The notes: generated by a model not told the origin, from the letters alone. A stretch of DNA of 64,000 nt from Herbidospora sakaeratensis (GCF_001570525.1 NZ_BBXC01000025.1:37894-101893); one strand, 5' to 3'; shown: positions 34,619-44,576, numbered from the stretch's first letter. Numbers and translations are program-made.

Positions 34619-34647
34619 TTGACCGTCAGCATAAGTCGTCCTTAGCA
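34619..34647 (+). promoter_or_regulatory. Promoter of the ABC sugar operon
   Basis: TTGACC (34619-34624), a 17-base spacer and TTAGCA (34642-34647). A start point about 7 bases later puts the ATG at 34657 almost at the 5' end, so the mRNA would be nearly leaderless. Direct GACATC repeats lie just upstream. Confidence 0.55.
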
Positions 34648-34656
34648 TCCGGAAAC

Positions 34657-36204
34657 ATGGAGGACATAAGCCGGGAGCAGTCGGAAACCCCGCCGTTGCT
34701 TGCAATGCGGGACATCGTCAAGCAGTTCCCCGGCGTGCGTGCACTCGACGGGGTGGACCTCGACGTCCGCGCCGGCGAGGTCCACTGTCTATTGGGACAG
34801 AACGGGGCCGGGAAGTCGACCCTCATCAAGGTGCTCGCGGGCGCCCACCAGCCGGACTCCGGCGAGGTGCTGATGAACGGCGAACCGGTGAAACTGACGA
34901 CCCCGACGGCCGCTATGAAGCTGGGCGTCGCCACGATCTATCAGGAGCTCGACCTCGTCGACGGCCTCAGCGTCGCCGAGAACGTGTTCCTCGGGCACGA
35001 GCACGCCACGATGGGGTTCACCCGCCGGGGCGCGACCAACGCCGCCACCAGGAAGATCCTGGAGCGACTCGGGCACGGCGAGATCCGCCCGACGACCGAA
35101 GTGGGCCGGCTCTCCCCGGCCGGCAAGCAGGTCGTCTCCATGGCGCGGGCGCTGTCGCACGACGCGCGGATCATCGTCATGGACGAGCCCTCGGCCGCGC
35201 TGGCGCACGACGAGGTGAGCAACCTCTTCCGGATCATCCGGGAGGTCACCGCCCAGGGCGTCGCCGTCATCTACATCTCCCACCGCCTGGAGGAGATCCG
35301 CGAGATCGGCGACCGGGTCACCGTGCTCAAGGACGGCCGCACCGTCGCGGTCGGACTGCCCGCGAAGGACACCCCCACGAACAAGGTCGTGTCGCTGATG
35401 ACCGGCCGCAACGTCGAATACGTGTTCCCGCCGCGCCCTGACGGCGGCTTCGGGGACGAGATCCTCAAGATCGAGAACTGCTCCGTGGCCGGCATGGTCC
35501 GCGACGTGACGTTCTCGGTCCGCGCCGGCGAGATCGTCGGCCTCGCGGGCCTGGTCGGCTCCGGCCGCTCGGAGATCATCGAGGCCGTGTACGGCGCCCG
35601 GAGGTTCGCCGGCAAGATCACGCTGAACGGCGAGGTCGTCAAGGCCGGGAACACCACCCGGAGCGTCGGGCTCGGCATGGGCCTGGCCCCCGAAGAGCGC
35701 AAGGCCCAGGGTCTCCTCCTCGGCCAGACCGTCGCCCGCAACATCACCCTGGCGAGCATGGAGCGGTACTCCACCTTCGGGTGGATCAACCGCAAGAAGG
35801 AGGCGGAGGAGGCCGCGCACCTGGTGAAGGCGCTCGACATCCGCCCGCCCGACCCCAACCGGGTCATCAAGACCCTCTCCGGCGGCAACCAGCAGAAGGC
35901 GGTCATCGGCCGCTGGCTGGTCGGAGAGGGCCGCAAGCTGCTGCTACTCGATGAGCCGACCCGCGGTGTCGACGTCGGCGCCCGCGCCGAGATCTACGCC
36001 CTCATCCGCAAGCTGGCCGACGAAGGCGTCGGTGTGTTGCTGGTCTCCAGTGAGGTCCCCGAGGTCCTCGGCCTCGCCGACCGCGTGCTGGTGATCCGCG
36101 AAGGCCGCATCGTCCGAGAGGCCGGCGCCGGAGAGCTCGATGAGCACACCGTGCTGGACCTCGTCATGGACGCCCACCCGGTGTCCGCCCCCTCCCACGA
36201 CTGA
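34657..36204 (+). CDS. ABC sugar transporter ATP-binding protein (RbsA/XylG type)
   Basis: 515 residues from ATG 34657 (MEDISREQSETPPLLAMRDI). Two tandem ABC ATPase domains, as usual for ribose-type importers. First: Walker A GQNGAGKSTL, a degenerate signature RLSPAGKQ, Walker B IIVMDEPSAAL. Second: degenerate Walker A GLVGSGRSEI, signature LSGGNQQK, Walker B LLLLDEPTRGVD. The second site's altered Walker A is normal in this family. First gene of an operon with permease, binding protein, oxidoreductase and isomerase. Confidence 0.95.
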   Translation: MEDISREQSETPPLLAMRDIVKQFPGVRALDGVDLDVRAGEVHCLLGQNGAGKSTLIKVLAGAHQPDSGEVLMNGEPVKLTTPTAAMKLGVATIYQELDLVDGLSVAENVFLGHEHATMGFTRRGATNAATRKILERLGHGEIRPTTEVGRLSPAGKQVVSMARALSHDARIIVMDEPSAALAHDEVSNLFRIIREVTAQGVAVIYISHRLEEIREIGDRVTVLKDGRTVAVGLPAKDTPTNKVVSLMTGRNVEYVFPPRPDGGFGDEILKIENCSVAGMVRDVTFSVRAGEIVGLAGLVGSGRSEIIEAVYGARRFAGKITLNGEVVKAGNTTRSVGLGMGLAPEERKAQGLLLGQTVARNITLASMERYSTFGWINRKKEAEEAAHLVKALDIRPPDPNRVIKTLSGGNQQKAVIGRWLVGEGRKLLLLDEPTRGVDVGARAEIYALIRKLADEGVGVLLVSSEVPEVLGLADRVLVIREGRIVREAGAGELDEHTVLDLVMDAHPVSAPSHD

Positions 36205-36223
36205 TCGAGCAGGAGCCCGTTCC

Positions 36224-37279
36224 ATGACAGAGGTGAATCCGCAACAGGTGTCCGCACCCAAGGCGGACGAAACCGGCAAGGCGAAGGCCCACGCGGCCGT
36301 CGCCACACCTTCCGGCGGCGGACCGCGACTCGGCCTCGGCGCCATCGGCGAGATCCCCCACCTCGGCCTCGTGCTGGCCCTGGTGATCCTGGCCGCCGTC
36401 GGTCTCGTCACGGTGCCCGACACCTTCGCCACCGGATCGAACATGGTGTCGATCCTGGCCCTGGCCTCGACCATCGGCGTCATCACCGTCGGCGCGACGT
36501 TCGTCATCATCGGCGGCGGCATCGACCTGTCGGTCGGCGCGGTGATGGCCCTGGCCTCCGTCTGGGCCACCACGCTGGCGACCCAGGCCTACGGGCCGTG
36601 GGTGATGATGATCTGCGCCATCCTGGTGGGAACCGGCGCCGGGCTGCTCAACGGCTTCCTGATCTCGTACGGGCGGATGGTGCCCTTCATCGCCACGCTG
36701 GCGATGCTGGTGGCCGCCCGTGGCCTGGCCCAGCGCATGTCCGAGCGGCGCACCCAGCTGGTGCAGCCGGACAACTCGCTGATCGTCGACCTGTCGACCA
36801 CTCGCATCCTCGAACTGCCGGTGCTGGTCTACATCTTCGCCGTGGTCGTCATCATCGGCTGGCTGATCCTCAACCGCACCACCTTCGGCCGCCGCACCTA
36901 CGCCGTCGGCGGCAACCCCGAGGCCGCCCGGCTGGCCGGCATCAACGTGCGACGCCACACGATGATGCTCTACGCCCTGTCCGGGTTCTGCTGCGGCATC
37001 GCCGCGATCATCATCATGGCGCGCACCACGACCGGGTCGTCCACCCACGGCGACCTGTACGAACTGGACGCGATCGCCGCGGTCATCATCGGCGGCACGC
37101 TTCTGACCGGCGGGCGGGGCACCATCGTGGGCGCCATCCTCGGTCTGCTCATCTTCACCGTGATCACCAACCTCTTCATCCTGAATGGGCTGAACACCAG
37201 TGACCAGCTCATCGCCAAGGGTCTGATCATCGTGGCCGCCGTCCTCCTTCAGCGGCGCAGCCTCAAAGCAAGTACATAG
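36224..37279 (+). CDS. ABC sugar transporter permease (RbsC type)
   Basis: A 351-residue integral membrane protein. About 45 hydrophilic N-terminal residues, then roughly nine to ten membrane segments from LGLVLALVILAAVGLV. It contains the family signatures GGGIDLSVGAVMALASV and AVGGNPEAARLAGI. ATG 36224 follows AGGAG, 19 bases after the ATPase stop. It forms the channel of the importer with the neighbouring ATPase and binding protein. Confidence 0.95.
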   Translation: MTEVNPQQVSAPKADETGKAKAHAAVATPSGGGPRLGLGAIGEIPHLGLVLALVILAAVGLVTVPDTFATGSNMVSILALASTIGVITVGATFVIIGGGIDLSVGAVMALASVWATTLATQAYGPWVMMICAILVGTGAGLLNGFLISYGRMVPFIATLAMLVAARGLAQRMSERRTQLVQPDNSLIVDLSTTRILELPVLVYIFAVVVIIGWLILNRTTFGRRTYAVGGNPEAARLAGINVRRHTMMLYALSGFCCGIAAIIIMARTTTGSSTHGDLYELDAIAAVIIGGTLLTGGRGTIVGAILGLLIFTVITNLFILNGLNTSDQLIAKGLIIVAAVLLQRRSLKAST

Positions 37280-37299
37280 CAAGTTCTCACCCCCCTGCT

Positions 37300-37328
37300 G
37301 GGCCGCGGCATCCGTACCGCCGCGGCCC
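37300..37328 (+). other. Intercistronic hairpin before the binding-protein gene
   Basis: GGGCCGCGG (37300-37308) pairs with CCGCGGCCC (37320-37328), without a T-tract. In this position such stems commonly protect mRNA ends or set the ratio of permease to the more abundant binding protein. Confidence 0.5.
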
Positions 37329-37370
37329 GGGTCCCTCACTGCCGGAAATAACTCTCCAAGGGAGAACAAC

Positions 37371-38438
37371 ATGACCCAGACCCCGGGTCGCCGCGGATTC
37401 CTCCTCGGCGGTGCCGTCATCGGCGCCGGTGCGCTCGTTTCGGCCTGCACCAGCAACGAGCCCGCCGCGGCTCCGGCCGCCACCACGGCCGCCGCCGCCC
37501 CCGCGCCGGCCCCGGCCGGCGGGAACGACGCCCCTGGCGACAAGGTCGTCATCGGCTTCTCGGCCCCCGCCGCCGACCACGGCTGGATCGCGGCCATCGC
37601 CAAGAACGCCGCCGACGCCGCCAAGCAGTACTCCGATGTCGAGTTCAAGGCCGTCGAGCCGACCAACGACATCAACCAGCAGATCTCCGCCGTCGAGACG
37701 CTGATCGCCGCCAAGGTCAACGTCATCGTCATGCTGCCGAACGACGGCGCCCAGCTGAACCAGATCGCCCGTACCGCCACCGACGCCGGCATCCCGGTCG
37801 TCAACCTCGACCGCGTGTTCCCGGACAAGCTGTCGTACCGGACCTGGATCGGCGGCGACAACTACGGCATGGGCGTGGCCGCCGGCCACTTCATCGGCAA
37901 GCGCCTCAAGGACGCCGGCACCGCCGACCCGGTCATCCTCGAGATCCAGGGCATCGCCACGCTGCCGCTGACCCAGGACCGCAGCAAGGGCTTCGAGGAC
38001 GCCCTCAAGAGCTACGGCTTCTCGGTGACCGCCAAGCAGGACGCGCAGTTCACCGTCGAGTCGGGCACCGAGGTCGCCGCCAACCTGCTCCAGGCGCACC
38101 CGAAGATCGACGCCATCTGGAACCACGACGACGACCAGGGCATCGGCGTGCTGGCCGCCATCAAGGAGGCCAACCGCTCCGAGTTCTTCATGGTCGGCGG
38201 CGCCGGTTCGGCCAACGCCATGCGTGACATCCAGGCCGACTCGGGCGTCCTCAAGGCGACCGTCACCTACTCGCCCACCATGGCCGCCTCCGCGATCAAG
38301 CTCGCCCGCCTGATCGCGCAGGGCAAGGGCATGAGCGACCTTCTGGAGCACCAGGTCCCGCAGTCCATCACCCTGGCCTCCGAGACCATCACGAAGGAGA
38401 ACGCCGCCGAGTACCTGCCGCTGGGCTTCGAGTCGTGA
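37371..38438 (+). CDS. Sugar ABC transporter substrate-binding lipoprotein
   Basis: 355 residues. Twin-arginine export motif (GRRGFLLGG) followed by lipobox LVSAC with Cys26, so it is probably folded in the cytoplasm, exported by Tat and lipid-anchored. The mature part (KVVIGFSAPAADHGWIAAIA, VPDKLS-like loop, WNHDDDQGIGVLAAIKEANR) is a periplasmic-binding-protein type I fold of the ribose/galactose family. ATG 37371 has GGGAG upstream. The ligand cannot be named; the partner enzymes suggest a polyol or inositol-like sugar. Confidence 0.94.
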   Translation: MTQTPGRRGFLLGGAVIGAGALVSACTSNEPAAAPAATTAAAAPAPAPAGGNDAPGDKVVIGFSAPAADHGWIAAIAKNAADAAKQYSDVEFKAVEPTNDINQQISAVETLIAAKVNVIVMLPNDGAQLNQIARTATDAGIPVVNLDRVFPDKLSYRTWIGGDNYGMGVAAGHFIGKRLKDAGTADPVILEIQGIATLPLTQDRSKGFEDALKSYGFSVTAKQDAQFTVESGTEVAANLLQAHPKIDAIWNHDDDQGIGVLAAIKEANRSEFFMVGGAGSANAMRDIQADSGVLKATVTYSPTMAASAIKLARLIAQGKGMSDLLEHQVPQSITLASETITKENAAEYLPLGFES

Positions 38439-39598
38439 AGCCGGTCATCGGGGTTGGCATGGTTGGGTACGCGTTCATGGGACGCGTGCACTCCCAGGCC
38501 TGGCGCAGCGTCGGTGCGTTCTTCGACCTGCCGGTCAAGCCGTCCATGGCGGTCTTGTCCGGCCGGTCGCGGGCGAACACCGAGGCGGCCGCCGAGTCCA
38601 TGGGCTGGGCGTCCGTCGAGACGGACTGGAAGGAACTCGTCAAGCGCGACGACGTGCACTTGGTCGACATCTGCACGCCCGGTGACTCGCACGCCGAGAT
38701 CGCCATCGCCGCGCTCGAGGCGGGCAAGCACGTGCTGTGCGAGAAGCCCCTGGCCAACACCGTCGAGGAGGCGGAGGCCATGGCCGCCGCCGCCCGCGCG
38801 GCCGCGGCCCGGGGCGTGCGCAGCATGGTCGCCTTCAACTACCGTCGCGTCCCCGCCGTCGCGCTGGCCCGCCAGCTCGTCGCCGAGGGTCGTCTCGGGA
38901 CCATCCGTCACGTACGCGCCCAGTACCTCCAGGACTGGATCGTCGACCCCGATTTCCCGCTCGTCTGGCGTCTGCAGAAGGACAAGGCCGGATCGGGTGC
39001 GCTCGGTGACATCGGCGCGCACATCATCGACACCGCGCAGTTCATCCTCGGTGAACACCTGACGGGCGTCTCGGCCATCACCGAGACGTTCGTCAAGGAG
39101 CGGCCCCTCGCCGACGCCTCCGCCGGGCTCTCCGCCCAGGGCGGCGCCGAGATGGGCCAGGTCACCGTCGACGACGCCGCGATCTTCACCGGCCGCTTCG
39201 GCGGCGGCGCCATCGCCTCCTTCGAGGCCACGCGCTTCGCCACCGGCCGCAAGAACGCGCTGCGCATCGAGGTCAACGGGTCGCTCGGCAGCATCTCGTT
39301 CGACTTCGAGTCGCTCAACGAGTTGTGGTTCCACGACCACACGCTCGCCGCGGAGGAAGGCGGCTTCCGGCGGGTGCTCGTCACCGAGGCCGGACACCCC
39401 TACGCGGGCGCGTGGTGGCCCCCGGGCCACGGACTCGGCTACGAGAACACGTTCACCCACGAGGTGAAGGACTTCCTGGAGGCCATCTCGGCCGGGGCGG
39501 ACCCCACGCCCTCGTTCGACGACGGACTCCAAGTGCAGAAGGTGCTCGACGCGGTCGAGCGCAGCGCCGGCGACGACAGCCGCTGGACGACTGTCTAA
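38435..39598 (+). CDS. Gfo/Idh/MocA-family oxidoreductase
   Basis: 387 residues starting at GTG 38435, overlapping the binding-protein stop by 4 bases (GTGA). N-terminal Rossmann fold with GMVGYAFMGRVHSQAW; EKPLANT carries the family's catalytic Lys context; C-terminal beta-sheet domain with GDIGAHIIDTAQFILG. It probably oxidises the imported sugar or polyol with NAD(P). Coupled to the transporter operon. Confidence 0.92.
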   Translation: MKPVIGVGMVGYAFMGRVHSQAWRSVGAFFDLPVKPSMAVLSGRSRANTEAAAESMGWASVETDWKELVKRDDVHLVDICTPGDSHAEIAIAALEAGKHVLCEKPLANTVEEAEAMAAAARAAAARGVRSMVAFNYRRVPAVALARQLVAEGRLGTIRHVRAQYLQDWIVDPDFPLVWRLQKDKAGSGALGDIGAHIIDTAQFILGEHLTGVSAITETFVKERPLADASAGLSAQGGAEMGQVTVDDAAIFTGRFGGGAIASFEATRFATGRKNALRIEVNGSLGSISFDFESLNELWFHDHTLAAEEGGFRRVLVTEAGHPYAGAWWPPGHGLGYENTFTHEVKDFLEAISAGADPTPSFDDGLQVQKVLDAVERSAGDDSRWTTV

Positions 39599-39636
39599 GA
39601 CCACGCACACCTTTTCGGGGGGACCGGGGTTCCCGG

Positions 39637-39731
39637 CCGCCCGGAACGCGACCGGCACGGTCGCGGGTACGCCGTCGCGCCGAGGCGACGTACACGTGAG
39701 TGCCACCCGAGCCGTTTCGCGTTCCGGGCGG
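39637..39731 (+). ncRNA. Structured intercistronic element (candidate RNA)
   Basis: A perfect 15-bp outer stem (39637-39651 with 39717-39731) encloses an inner hairpin, CGTCGC (39673-39678) with GCGACG (39685-39690), extended by GTAC/GTAC. It lies in the 177-base gap between the oxidoreductase and the isomerase and has no T-tract. It may be a processing or stability element, or a cis-regulator. No known riboswitch was recognised. Confidence 0.4.
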
Positions 39732-39775
39732 AAGGGGCAGACCCCATCCCAGGAGACTGACGGAGACAGACGATC

Positions 39776-40780
39776 ATGACGCGACCGATCACCCTCTTCA
39801 CCGGCCAGTGGGCCGACCTGCCCTTCGAGGAGGTCTGCCGCCTCGCCTCCGAATGGGGCTACGAAGGCCTCGAGATCGCCACGTGGGGCGACCACCTCGA
39901 GATCGACAAGGCCCTGAGCGACCCCGGGTACGTCAAGCGCAAGCTCGAGACCCTGGAGAAGTACAACCTCAAGGTCTGGACGATCTCCAACCACCTGATC
40001 AGCCAGGCCATCTGCGACCACCCGATCGACGAGCGGCACAAGGGCATCCTGCCCTCGCGCCTGTGGTCGGACGACGCCGAGCAGGTCCGGCAGAACGCCG
40101 CCGAGGAGACCAAGAACACCGCCCGCGTCGCGGCCCTCCTGGGCGCCAGCACGGTGGTCGGCTTCACCGGCTCCTCGATCTGGCACACCGTGGCCATGTT
40201 CCCGCCGGCCAGCCAGGCCATGATCGACCGCGGCTACGAGGACTTCGCCGAGCGCTTCAACCCCATCCTCGACGTGTTCGAGCAGGAGGGCGTGCGCTTC
40301 GCCCACGAGGTCCACCCGAGCGAGATCGCCTACGACTACCACACGACGGTCAAGACCCTGGAGGCCATCGGCCACCGGGCCTCCTTCGGCCTCAACTGGG
40401 ACCCGTCGCACATGGTGTGGCAGCAGCTCGACCCGGCCGGCTTCATCCTCGACTTCGCCGACCGGATCTACCACGTCGACTGCAAGGACGCCAAGGTCCG
40501 CATCGGCGACGGCCGCCGCGGCATCCTGTCCTCGCACCTCGCGTGGGCCGACCCCAAGCGCGGCTGGGACTTCGTCTCCACCGGCCGCGGCGACGTGCCG
40601 TGGGAGGACTGCTTCCGCGCCCTCAACCACATCGGCTACGACGGCCCCATCTCCATCGAGTGGGAGGACGCCGGCATGGACCGCCTCATGGGCGCGCCCG
40701 AGGCCCTGGCGTACATCTCCAAGCTCAACGCGATCACCCCGCCGGCGGCGGCGTTCGACGCCGCTTTCAGCTCCGAGTGA
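39776..40780 (+). CDS. Sugar phosphate isomerase/epimerase (AP endonuclease-2 fold)
   Basis: A 334-residue TIM-barrel protein. Metal-binding positions are visible in [32 protein letters not shown] and [12 protein letters not shown], which are characteristic of the xylose-isomerase-like barrel. ATG 39776 has GGAG about 8 bases upstream. Together with the Gfo/Idh/MocA enzyme it forms a common pair for inositol or keto-sugar breakdown. Last gene of the operon, closed by the terminator at 40792. Confidence 0.92.
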   Translation: MTRPITLFTGQWADLPFEEVCRLASEWGYEGLEIATWGDHLEIDKALSDPGYVKRKLETLEKYNLKVWTISNHLISQAICDHPIDERHKGILPSRLWSDDAEQVRQNAAEETKNTARVAALLGASTVVGFTGSSIWHTVAMFPPASQAMIDRGYEDFAERFNPILDVFEQEGVRFAHEVHPSEIAYDYHTTVKTLEAIGHRASFGLNWDPSHMVWQQLDPAGFILDFADRIYHVDCKDAKVRIGDGRRGILSSHLAWADPKRGWDFVSTGRGDVPWEDCFRALNHIGYDGPISIEWEDAGMDRLMGAPEALAYISKLNAITPPAAAFDAAFSSE

Positions 40781-40791
40781 TCCCCTGAACG

Positions 40792-40836
40792 AGGCAGGTC
40801 TGCGTTTCCGAGGTCAGGGGCGCAGGCCTGCCTTTC
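40792..40836 (+). terminator. Terminator of the sugar operon
   Basis: AGGCAGGTCTGCG (40792-40804) pairs with CGCAGGCCTGCCT (40821-40833), with one G-T pair, then TTTC. Confidence 0.85.
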
Positions 40837-41005
40837 TCATGCCCGAGGGCGCTGACGCCGGGTCGTGAAAGTTTCCCGGCCCCGGGCGAGCCCGGCGGTG
40901 TATGCGCAGATCGGCGAGCGGGCGCCGGCCCGATGATTGCCCCCGGGGCGGACGGCGCTTTCGATGGGGACGAGCCGGTAGTCCCGTCCCACCCGGGAGC
41001 GCGCG

Positions 41006-42991
41006 ATGCCCAAGCACCTGTCCTCGGCACTCTCCGTCGTCCTCTGCGCCGTGCTCGCCGCCACGGCGCTCGTCGTGACCCGGCCCGCCGCGGCGGAGAC
41101 GGGCGGGTTCGACTTCACCCGGGCACAGGTCGTCGCCGTGGGGCTGCGGGTTCCCTGGGGCATGGCCTTCCTCCCCGACGGCAGCGCCCTCGTCTCCGAA
41201 CGCGACACCGCGATCCTCGCGCGGGTGCGTCCCGGCACCTCGCCCGTACCGGTGACCACGGTCCCGAACGTGTACCACGGAGGCGAGGGGGGCCTGCTCG
41301 GCATCGCGCTCTCTCCCACGTTCGCGCAGGACCAGTACGTCTACGCGTACATCAGCTCCGCCTCCGACAACCGGGTGGTCCGCTTCCGGCTCAGCGCTCC
41401 GCATATCCAGCAGGTGATCATCGCCGGCATCCCCCGGGGCCAGACCCGCAACGGCGGGCGCATCGCGTTCGGCCCCGACGGCATGCTGTACGTGGCCACG
41501 GGCGACGTGGGCTATCCTCCGCACGCCCAGAGCACGAGCCTCGGCGGCAAGATCCTGCGTATCACCCGCGACGGCGCGGTCCCTGCGAACAACCCGTTCG
41601 CCGGCTCACCGGTCTACAGCTACGGCCACAGCAACGTGCAGGGCCTCGCCTGGGACGAGGCCGGCCGGCTGTACGCCACGGAATTCGGTCAGAACCTCCT
41701 GGACGAGATCAACTTCATCCGCCCGGGTCACAACTACGGCTGGCCCGCCTGCGAGGGCCCGTGCAGCAGCCCGAGCTTCACGAACCCCCTGGTGACCTGG
41801 AGCGCCGCCGAGGCGTCCCCCAGCGGCCTGGCGTACGCCAACAACACGCTCTTCGCCGCCGCCCTCGCCGGCAAACGCCTGTGGACGGTGCCGGTCAGCG
41901 GCGGCGCCATGGTGGGCGCCCCGGTGGCCGAACTGCAGGAACAGCCGGGCCGCCTGCGCACCGTGGCGCTCGGCCCGGACGGCTGGCTCTGGGTGACGAC
42001 GAGCAACCGCGACGGCCGGGGCACGGTCCGCCCCGGCGACGACCTGATCATCCGCATCCCGCCCGCCGGCCCATCCGGCCCGTCACCCTCACCATCCGGC
42101 CCGGGGGTATCCCCGTCGACCAGCCCGTCACCGTCACCGGACGGCCCCTCCCCATGCCTTTCGCCGTCTCCCAGCCCGTCGCCGTCTCCCAGCCCGTCGC
42201 CGTCTCCCAGCCCGTCGCCGTCTCCCAGCCCGTCGCCGTCTCCCAGCCCGTCGCCGTCTCCCAGCCCGTCGCCGTCCCCCAGCGCCTCCCCCTCGCCCAG
42301 CGCCTCCCCGTCGCCCAGCCCTTCGCCCAGCCCCTCGCCCTCGCCCAGCCCCTCGCCCTCGCCTAGCGCATCGCCGTCGCCTAGCCCGTCACCGTCACCG
42401 GACGGCCCCTCCCCATCACCGTGCCCCTCGCCAACGCCTAGCCCGTCGCCGTCGCCCAGTCCGTCGCCCAGTCCGTCGCCCAGTCCGTCGCCCAGTCCGT
42501 CGCCCAGCCCTTCGCCTTCGCCCAGCCCATCACCGTGCCTCTCGCCAATGCCTAGCCCTTCGCCGTCGCCCAGCGTTTCGCCCAGCGCTTCGCCCAGCCC
42601 GTCCCCATCACCGAGCCCATCACCGTGCCCCTCGCCCTCACCCAGCCCTTCGCCCAGCGCATCACCCTCGCCCAGTCCGTCGCCGTCTACGGGTACGCGC
42701 TCCTGCGAAGCGACGATCCGGTTCTTTCTGCAGTGGACGACGGCTTCCTGGGGCGAGCTGACGGTGCGCAACACGGGAACGTTGCCCATCACCTCGTGGA
42801 CCGTCAGCTTCAAGGTTCCCAACGGGCTGACCTACCTGCAGTTGGGCGGCTACCACCTGCCAGGAGCCACGGTGACCGTCACCCAGAGCGGGTTGTTGCC
42901 GCCGGGCAATTCGGTGACCGTGTCATTCCCGGTCGGCTGGGCCGGTGGCAACGTCGCGACTCCCTCGCCCATCACCTGCACGGCCAGGTGA
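41006..42991 (+). CDS. Secreted PQQ-type sugar dehydrogenase with Pro-Ser linker and CBM2-like module
   Basis: 661 residues. Signal peptide to about 31 (cut near AAA); soluble glucose/sorbosone dehydrogenase beta-propeller about 32-352 ([65 protein letters not shown]); a Pro-Ser linker of about 205 residues; a C-terminal CBM2-like beta-sandwich between [11 protein letters not shown] and the final Cys. The CBM keeps SWTVSF but lacks one of the usual surface Trp positions, so polysaccharide binding is less certain. ATG 41006 has GGGAG upstream. Probably oxidises sugars at the surface of plant polymers. Confidence 0.9.
   Translation: MPKHLSSALSVVLCAVLAATALVVTRPAAAETGGFDFTRAQVVAVGLRVPWGMAFLPDGSALVSERDTAILARVRPGTSPVPVTTVPNVYHGGEGGLLGIALSPTFAQDQYVYAYISSASDNRVVRFRLSAPHIQQVIIAGIPRGQTRNGGRIAFGPDGMLYVATGDVGYPPHAQSTSLGGKILRITRDGAVPANNPFAGSPVYSYGHSNVQGLAWDEAGRLYATEFGQNLLDEINFIRPGHNYGWPACEGPCSSPSFTNPLVTWSAAEASPSGLAYANNTLFAAALAGKRLWTVPVSGGAMVGAPVAELQEQPGRLRTVALGPDGWLWVTTSNRDGRGTVRPGDDLIIRIPPAGPSGPSPSPSGPGVSPSTSPSPSPDGPSPCLSPSPSPSPSPSPSPSPSPSPSPSPSPSPSPSPSPSPSPSPSASPSPSASPSPSPSPSPSPSPSPSPSPSASPSPSPSPSPDGPSPSPCPSPTPSPSPSPSPSPSPSPSPSPSPSPSPSPSPSPSPCLSPMPSPSPSPSVSPSASPSPSPSPSPSPCPSPSPSPSPSASPSPSPSPSTGTRSCEATIRFFLQWTTASWGELTVRNTGTLPITSWTVSFKVPNGLTYLQLGGYHLPGATVTVTQSGLLPPGNSVTVSFPVGWAGGNVATPSPITCTAR
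42070..42700 (+). repeat. Pro-Ser hexanucleotide repeat tract
   Basis: About 630 bases of degenerate six-base repeats (CCSTCS/CCCAGC type) encode the (PS)n linker with occasional A, T, D, G, C, L and V. It includes perfect 12-base tandem copies around 42170-42270. Confidence 0.9.
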
Positions 42992-43216
42992 CGCCTCGGC
43001 CAGGGGATCGAGGCGGGGCCGATGCCCCGATCACTTCTGGACGCCGAAGGTGATCGTGCCGCGTGCACGAGGAGATCACCACTCCCGCTGACGCCCGACC
43101 GGGGTTCCACCGGCACGCACCCAAGACGTCACGGGTCACCGGGCATCCCACCCGCGAAGTCGTGTTCGCCCAGGCCCGGACGCGGCCTCGCACATCCCCG
43201 GCACCACTATGGAGTC

Positions 43217-44044
43217 ATGTCTACTCACGTGACTCTCAACACCGGGCACTCCATGCCCCTCGTCGGACTTGGCACCTACCCCCTCCAGGGCCGGACGGCC
43301 GTCGACGCCGTGCTCACGGCGGTCGACGCCGGATATCGGCTTCTCGACACGGCCGCCAGTTATGGCAACGAGGCCGCCGTCGGGGCCGGGGTGCGCGAGT
43401 CGGGGTTGCCGCGGAAGGACTTCTTCGTCACGACCAAGCTTCGCGGGGAGGACCACGGGGCCGCCAAGGCGCGGGCCGCGCTCGAAGGGTCGTTGGAGCG
43501 CCTTGGGCTCGACTATGTCGATCTCTATCTCATCCACTGGCCGCTGCCCCGGCTCGGGCTCTATGTCGAGACCTACGTCGCGCTGCTCGAACTGGCGCGG
43601 GAGGGGCTCATCCGGTCGGTGGGGGTGTCGAACTTCACGCCTGAGCATCTCGACGCCGTGGTCAAGGAGACCGGGGTCCATCCCGCTGTCAACCAGCGGC
43701 AGGTGTCGCCCACCCACGCTCAGCAGGCGCTCGTCGACGCCACGCAGGGCGATCCGACGGTGCTGCAGGCCTGGAGTCCGCTGGAGCGGAACACGGGCAT
43801 CCTGGAGCACCCGGTGATCGTCGAGATCGCCCGGCGGGTGGGCAAGGCCCCCTCGCAGGTGGTGTTGCGGTGGTTGCTCGACCGGGGGATCGGCGTGGTG
43901 CCGAAGTCGGGGGACGCCCGCCGGCAGCGGGAGAACATCGACCTCTTCGACTTCGGCCTCGACGCCGCCGACGTCGCGGCGATCACCGCGCTCGACACCG
44001 GGAAGCCCGTGCGGCTCGACCCCGAGACGCACGAGGAGTTCTAG
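43217..44044 (+). CDS. Aldo/keto reductase (AKR family)
   Basis: 275 residues from ATG 43217, with GGAG five bases upstream. AKR signatures: GYRLLDTAASYGNE (catalytic Asp, Tyr), Lys in VTTKL, LYLIHWPLP (His), and the C-terminal NADPH segment VVPKSGDARRQRENIDLFDF. A cytoplasmic NADPH-dependent carbonyl reductase; the substrate is unknown. It ends in a CTAG overlap with the convergent SnoaL-like gene. Confidence 0.92.
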   Translation: MSTHVTLNTGHSMPLVGLGTYPLQGRTAVDAVLTAVDAGYRLLDTAASYGNEAAVGAGVRESGLPRKDFFVTTKLRGEDHGAAKARAALEGSLERLGLDYVDLYLIHWPLPRLGLYVETYVALLELAREGLIRSVGVSNFTPEHLDAVVKETGVHPAVNQRQVSPTHAQQALVDATQGDPTVLQAWSPLERNTGILEHPVIVEIARRVGKAPSQVVLRWLLDRGIGVVPKSGDARRQRENIDLFDFGLDAADVAAITALDTGKPVRLDPETHEEF

Positions 44045-44427
44045 ATCGTCGTCACCACTGAGGTCTGCGGCGCGTAGAGGGGGGCCAGGTCGACGAAGAC
44101 GCGGTAGTCGGTGATCAGGCCGTCGTCGCCCTTCGTCCAGATCGACACGGCCACCACGCCGACCTCGCTGTCGTCGAGCCGGGTGTAGGTCACCTCGGTC
44201 TCGGCGACGGTGTCGGCCCCGGCCGTCCAGGCGCGCACGATCCGGTGCCGCAGGCCGGCGATGGTGGAGAAGAAGCCGCGCAGGGCGGCCGCGGTGGCCT
44301 CGCGGCCCTGGGTGGGGTCGGCGTTGCCGAAGCGCATCGTGGCGTCCTCGGCCAGGAGCTGGACGAACTCGTCGGGGTCGAACGCGTCGACAACGTCGAA
44401 GACGCGCCGCGCCTCATCGTCGGACAT
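44041..44427 (-). CDS. SnoaL/NTF2-like protein
   Basis: A 128-residue single-domain protein (MSDDEARRVFDVVDAFDPDE...; FFSTIAGLRHRIVRAW; DYRVFVDLAPLY) with the helix-plus-curved-sheet pattern of the NTF2/SnoaL superfamily. Members are ketosteroid-isomerase-like enzymes or ligand-binding proteins; the specific role is unknown. The convergent stop codon shares CTAG with the aldo/keto reductase. Confidence 0.82.
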   Translation of the reverse strand: MSDDEARRVFDVVDAFDPDEFVQLLAEDATMRFGNADPTQGREATAAALRGFFSTIAGLRHRIVRAWTAGADTVAETEVTYTRLDDSEVGVVAVSIWTKGDDGLITDYRVFVDLAPLYAPQTSVVTTI

Positions 44428-44508
44428 ACCGATCCTCCCTCACGTGATCACTGCCACTGAGGGGGACGATACGGAGGGAAGCGTTCTGCGGCGTATGTGC
44501 CGGGACGA

Positions 44509-44514
44509 TATACT
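44509..44514 (+). promoter_or_regulatory. Candidate -10 of the GNAT leader
   Basis: TATACT is a strong -10 match; transcription would start near 44521, just before the terminator hairpin. The -35 region is weak. Confidence 0.45.
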
Positions 44515-44527
44515 TCGATCATCATGT

Positions 44528-44557
44528 GCCTCTCCGGTCCGCCGGGGAGGCTTTTTT
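44528..44557 (+). terminator. Intrinsic terminator inside the GNAT leader
   Basis: GCCTCTCCGG (44528-44537), loop TCCG, CCGGGGAGGC (44542-44551) and six T. No plus-strand gene ends here: the hairpin lies between a TATACT promoter and the GNAT start 19 bases later, so it can act as an attenuator or end a very short RNA. Confidence 0.75.
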
Positions 44558-44576
44558 CATGCCCTCAGGAGCCCCC

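Noticed and set aside
42070..42700. Possible CRISPR-like array
   Set aside because: It is an in-frame Pro-Ser coding tract of six-base units; there are no unique spacers.
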